From Metallyticus violacea (Eukaryota; Arthropoda; Insecta; Mantodea; Metallyticidae): a stretch of DNA of 64,000 nt. The notes beneath the pieces are model-generated. The model searched no databases, was not told where the DNA came from, and saw only the letters and a program-made list of their open reading frames with translations. Within the stretch, counting starts at the first letter, position 1, and the number at the start of each line of letters is the position of its first letter. Shown piece after piece: positions 60,439 through 64,000 of the stretch. The position numbers and the translations under genes are program-made. Where the stretch lies: positions 311,320,512 to 311,384,511 of the forward strand of contig CM060846.1 of NCBI GenBank assembly GCA_030762175.1, given 5' to 3'.

Positions 60439-61673
60439 TTTCGGGCTTAAAAATAGTGAATTTACATGTATTTCCATCTGCTGAATTCAAAAATCACCAT
60501 AAAAATGATAGATTAGCTCTTTTTTTGAAGATAAAGTGACATTTCATTTTTTAGAGTGAAGATTTTAAATTTGGAGGGATCTTTTGGGGGAGTTGGCACA
60601 CCTGTCAAATAACAAAACACAAATGCTCTTCAGCTGTTTGTAAGTCATAAACATAGATACTGTTGCTGTGACTGAATTACATGTAGTTTCTACTCAAATT
60701 AATGCAAAATTTCTGGTTCGTGAGTGCTTTTTAGTGTAAAATTTGTAAAAATGCCACGAAAATGTGTAAATATGGTGAATAACTTTTGTTATATTTGTGG
60801 TGAAATAACATTTTCCTCACAGAAACGCAATCTGACGCCTCTTGTAAAGACTGCCAAGCCTCTTGTGGACCCAAAAGACGTTCTTCTTCCACCCCTGCAT
60901 ATCAAGCTGGGTTTGATGAAAAACTTTGTCAAAGCTATGAACCGAGAAGGACGGGCCTTTAAGTACATCAGAGAGAAATTTTCGAAATTAAGTGATGCAA
61001 AAGTTAAGGAAGGCATTTTTGTCGGATCACAAATAAGAGAACTTGTAAAGGATCCTGCATTTGACTAAGTTTTGGAGGGGAAAGAAAAGGAAGCTTGGGA
61101 AGCCTTCAAGGGTGTTGTTCGTGGATTTTTAGGCAACAAAAGAGATGACAACTACAAGCATTTGGTGACAGTGCTCCTGCAAAAATACCGTAACCTTGGA
61201 TGCAACATGTCCCTTAAGATCCATTTTTTCCACTCCCACCTAGACTTTTCCCCTCCTAGTTGTGGAGCTGTTAGTGATGAACATGGGGAGAGATTCCATC
61301 AGGACATTTCTGTTATGGAACAAAGATATCAGGGCCGTTGGAATGAAGTAATGCTTGCGGATTACTGTTGGTCTTTGTATAGGGATTCTGCGGAAGAACT
61401 CCATCACAAGACGACGAAGTCAATAGGCCACCACATGATTCTCTTCAGACACGACTATCTGCGAAGTATTTTTCCAGCAATTTAGAACTCTTAGCATGTA
61501 ATTACCAGTTAAAAAAAATCAAATGCACTTTCATTGTTGTTAGCATGTATGTATTTAAAATGTATCCTTTTCTCTCAATCCGTTAATATGTAATACTTCC
61601 ACCTTGTGTATATCATAGAAACTAGAGCTAATAAAAAGTTTTCATTGTCATATTTGTTTTTCTCAACCCAAAA
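60439..61673 (+). mobile_element. Internally deleted element carrying the CYICGE gene
   Basis: About 1.24 kb inserted in the R1 LINE, since R1 sequence runs up to about 60430 and resumes at about 61684 in the same orientation. The two edges look like imperfect inverted termini: TTTCGGGCTTAAAAA on the left (60439-60453) against TTTTGGGTTGAGAAAAA on the reverse-complemented right (61673-61657). No certain target-site duplication was identified. It contains the 244-codon pseudogene at 60751-61485 and an AATAAA at 61630-61635 downstream of it. Element class is unknown. Confidence 0.6.
60751..61485 (+). pseudogene. Repetitive-element protein (CYICGE...GERFHQD family), in-frame deletion
   Basis: The frame from the ATG at 60751 runs 244 codons with one internal stop (TAA at 61066-61068, codon 106) and no frameshift. 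It is the best preserved coding sequence here. Residues 12-18 read FCYICGE, a treble-clef-like Cys pair; residues about 41-55 read PKDVLLPPLHIKLGLMKNF; then FVGSQIREL (about 91-99), HFFHSHLDF (about 155-163), DEHGERFHQDISVMEQRYQG (about 175-195), ADYCW (about 203-207), and the C-terminus SIFPAI. I remember a family of repeated, uncharacterised insect and cnidarian proteins with these exact landmarks, in which several hundred residues normally lie between the Cys domain and the LPPLHIKLG segment. Here they join at residues 35/36, so an in-frame internal deletion of roughly 1 kb is inferred. The function is unknown; a transposable-element origin is likely from its repetitiveness. Confidence 0.75.
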
Positions 61674-61683
61674 TTAGTAGGAA

Positions 61684-61975
61684 TTGCCTCATGAAGTGCT
61701 CGAAACATTCAAAAATTATTTTTTGTTGCCCAGTGTAATCAGTAGAAGCTGTACCGATAAATATCAAATAAAATCTGTTTTAATGCAGGAATGGCAGGTG
61801 GAGTGGGAATGGATAGACGAGGGAAGAAGAATCCACAAAATATTTCCATTAATAAGAGAAAGCAAAAAATGAAAACACTTCAACCTGCCAAAGGTTTAGT
61901 ACGCTTCATTATGGGACACGGACCATTACCAAGTTTATTTTGAAAGCAGTTAAATTCCAGTAGGAATTATAACAG
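61684..61975 (+). pseudogene. R1-clade LINE, C-terminal remnant after insertion
   Basis: Resumes the R1 ORF2 interrupted at about 60430. A 62-codon plus-strand frame ends with LMQEWQVEWEWIDEGRRIHK (61774-61845), matching the conserved W-Q-x-x-W-D-x-S-x-x-G-R-W-T block, and after a stop reads FIMGHGPLPSLF (about 61905-61940), matching the L-T-G-H-G-x-F block. The Cys-rich C-E-x-x-E-T-x-x-H zinc knuckle that normally follows is not found. The distance from the last RT block on the other side of the insertion fits an R1 C-terminus once the insertion is discounted. Confidence 0.75.
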
Positions 61976-64000
61976 TAATTAGTTGTTTAAACGTGCACGT
62001 GTATCTGGGAAGTACCGACATAAATTTTTGGTTGTGCACGTGATGCTTCGCATTACACCATCTTTAGTCATTTAATTTGCAACTTAAGAATTCAATAAAC
62101 GAGTTGGCACACTGGGGTAACTAGAAACATTCCTTAATACGTGGGTTAAACAATATAAACCCGAAGTTAAGTTTCTTGAGTTACACAGGCTATATAACTT
62201 AAGTTCAAAAAAACTTTTTGGAAATTCTGTGTATTTTGGGGGGCTGAATTCTAAACTGAGATTTTTCCTCTGTTGCTTACCAATTTTCCATAATGCTTAC
62301 TGCCATTTTCCACCATGTGAGTTCACCGTTGTTGAAATATTATTTTGTGAAATGCAATAAAACATTCTTGTGTAAATGTTGGGGATATTTTTACAAGACA
62401 AAGTATCATAAATTCCAGGTAAAATTTACACAAGGTTTAGCAAGCCTTTTTATTTCCTTTTCTTCTTGCCAATGAAGCTTTGAATCTTGCTTCTTCTCTT
62501 GTGTGAAGTTTCATGGCATCCAGCAGAAATCTCCAATCATGTTGACGTTTCACCGGCATTGATATTTTCTTTTCATTTTCTTTACCGCATGATGGAAACT
62601 CTCTCCTTTTTCTTTGTTCCATAAACATGATTATTCGGGAAAATGTGCAAGTGTGCATTTGGAAAGCATAACCAACTTTTTGAATTTCTCTATTATATTT
62701 TTAGTTATGTTCACAAAATTAGGGTCTTTGTTCTTTTCTAGAAACTGATTACAAGGAAAGCCTTTTAACTTCAGAAATAATATGTTGGAAACTTTCACCA
62801 AATGCTAGTTTCCTTATTACAAATATGCCTTCTTTTAATTTGGTTTCTCATAATTTAGGGAACGTTTTGCATAGATACTGAAAGTAATTTATATTTTTTG
62901 GCAAAGCTTTTATAAATTATTTCATGATACTTAATTTGATATGCAGAGGTGAAAAAAGTATTCTCTTCGCTGTTGTTGTTACTCTCTGATTTAAGAGAAA
63001 CTGTTATCGGCCAGTGTTTACTTTTCCAGTCTTGACTTTTGCTCTGCCAGTAAAACTTGGGAATTTAATTTTCAGCTATTGAAAAGTAGAATGTCCAACC
63101 TGATACTATTACATAATACTATACACAATTTAATTTTGTAAAATAATAAATTATATAGCATTTGATCTCCATTTTACATTTCAGCGTACAAAGGGGATGT
63201 AAAGCTTTAAATACATTTTATCTTCATAGGCCTGTGGTGTTATAAAGCGTAATGCAACATTTAACGTGTCAGTTAGGCTAAATATATACAAAGTTTAGAA
63301 TCAGTTCAGCGCGTTATTTTGCAGCAAACGTGAGGTCCCGAGAAAAGCTGGGTGCACATGCAGGTGTGGCAGGACGCTTCTCGTCTGTCACGTTCATTAG
63401 CGAGTGTGAGAGAAGTCCTTAGCTAGGGGTGAGATAGAGCGGGGCGCTGAAGTGCTGTAGTGCGTATCCCATCCTAAGCTGCAAAAGCGGCATAAGAAAC
63501 TATTTAGTTGAAAAAATAATGAGAGAACTTTGCTCGAAATTCCAATTTTCTATTTTAATTTGTTCAACGTGGAGAGGGAAGCTGATGAATGATATATAGA
63601 TATATTATATTAGTACTTATTTAATATAATATCTAGTAATAAGGTAATATTTAAGGCTTAATTAAAGAAAGATAAAGTATTATCAATTTATCTATCGTAA
63701 ATTTTACACAAATGAAAGCCTTTGATAACAATTGCCACTGTTCTGTTAGAAAAATGGTCAACATGGATTAGAAACATCTATAAACAGCCCAGAAAAAAAT
63801 TGAGCCTATCACTAAAGAAACATAACTTTCCTAGTACAGAGTCTAAGTTTAAGGAAAGCCGGTGGTTGTGCTAATAAAATAAAACCTGCACATAAAGTTC
63901 AGTGCCTCTTATTATTTATGGGTAACCAATACGAAAAAAGAGTATTTGCATTGTTTTAATTAAATTTTCTCTTTTTATGAGTCAAATAAATATATACAAA
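61976..64000. other. No recognisable gene
   Basis: Two copies of GTGCACGTG lie 42 bp apart (about 61994 and 62036). The minus-strand frame 62437-62658 is basic (KxKKISMPVKRQHDWRF) but not recognised. A GC-richer block at 63330-63480 shows no tRNA box or repeat I know. Confidence 0.4.

Noticed and set aside
1..64000. CRISPR arrays, operons, bacterial promoters
   Set aside because: The window is eukaryotic; no regularly spaced repeats with unique spacers or operon-like gene runs exist.

Overview
This is an AT-rich eukaryotic nuclear window with no recognisable host gene. I see no long intact ORF, no convincing host exon and no rRNA or tRNA gene; the few tRNA-like stretches are heads of tRNA-derived SINEs. 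What can be recognised is almost entirely decayed transposable elements: non-LTR retrotransposons including the R1 clade, Tc1/mariner/DUF4817-type elements, PIF/Harbinger, a small hAT-like MITE, two SINE families, and a large foldback-like inverted repeat. This mix points to an arthropod, most likely a polyneopteran insect such as a cockroach or termite. That assignment is inference from remembered repeat families, not proof.

Layout. 1-8.3 kb: microsatellites, one DUF4817 N-terminal fragment on the minus strand (959-1168) and an unidentified poly(A)-tailed segment (5519-5852). 8.4-12.6 kb: two remnants of related LINE reverse transcriptases in opposite orientation. 13.5-14 kb: a minus-strand mariner remnant. 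22.1-22.7 kb: a DUF4817 transposase pseudogene. 25.4-25.8 kb: two SINE fragments. 27.5-28.7 kb: a Tc1-like pseudogene split by a complete tRNA-derived SINE with a 13-bp target-site duplication. 31.8-33.0 kb: two partial mariner pseudogenes. 35.0-35.3 kb: a SINE. 37.2-37.5 kb: a hAT-type MITE with an 8-bp duplication, followed by a short repeat with a CTGATGA...GAAAC core. 40.4-41.6 kb: a mariner pseudogene split by another SINE with a 10-bp duplication. 46.1-47.9 kb: a DUF4817-type fragment and a Harbinger nuclease fragment. 49.2-49.6 kb: a 420-bp imperfect hairpin. 52.3-52.4 kb: a second CTGATGA...GAAA repeat.

The most unusual part is 56.0-62.0 kb. A foldback-like element of about 2.9 kb has roughly 1.1-kb and 1.0-kb inverted arms built partly of tandem subrepeats around a 0.8-kb centre. 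Directly after it lies an R1-clade LINE remnant. Its C-terminal part is interrupted by about 1.2 kb that carries the best-preserved coding sequence of the window: a 244-codon frame with one internal stop, from an uncharacterised repetitive protein family (CYICGE at the N-terminus, GERFHQD near the C-terminus). It appears to be an internal-deletion derivative.

The genes do not work together as a system. The window is a layered record of insertions. The order can be read directly at three places: SINE into Tc1, SINE into mariner, and the CYICGE element into R1. Every transposase or reverse transcriptase frame seen carries stops or frameshifts, and several have lost catalytic residues, so none looks autonomous.
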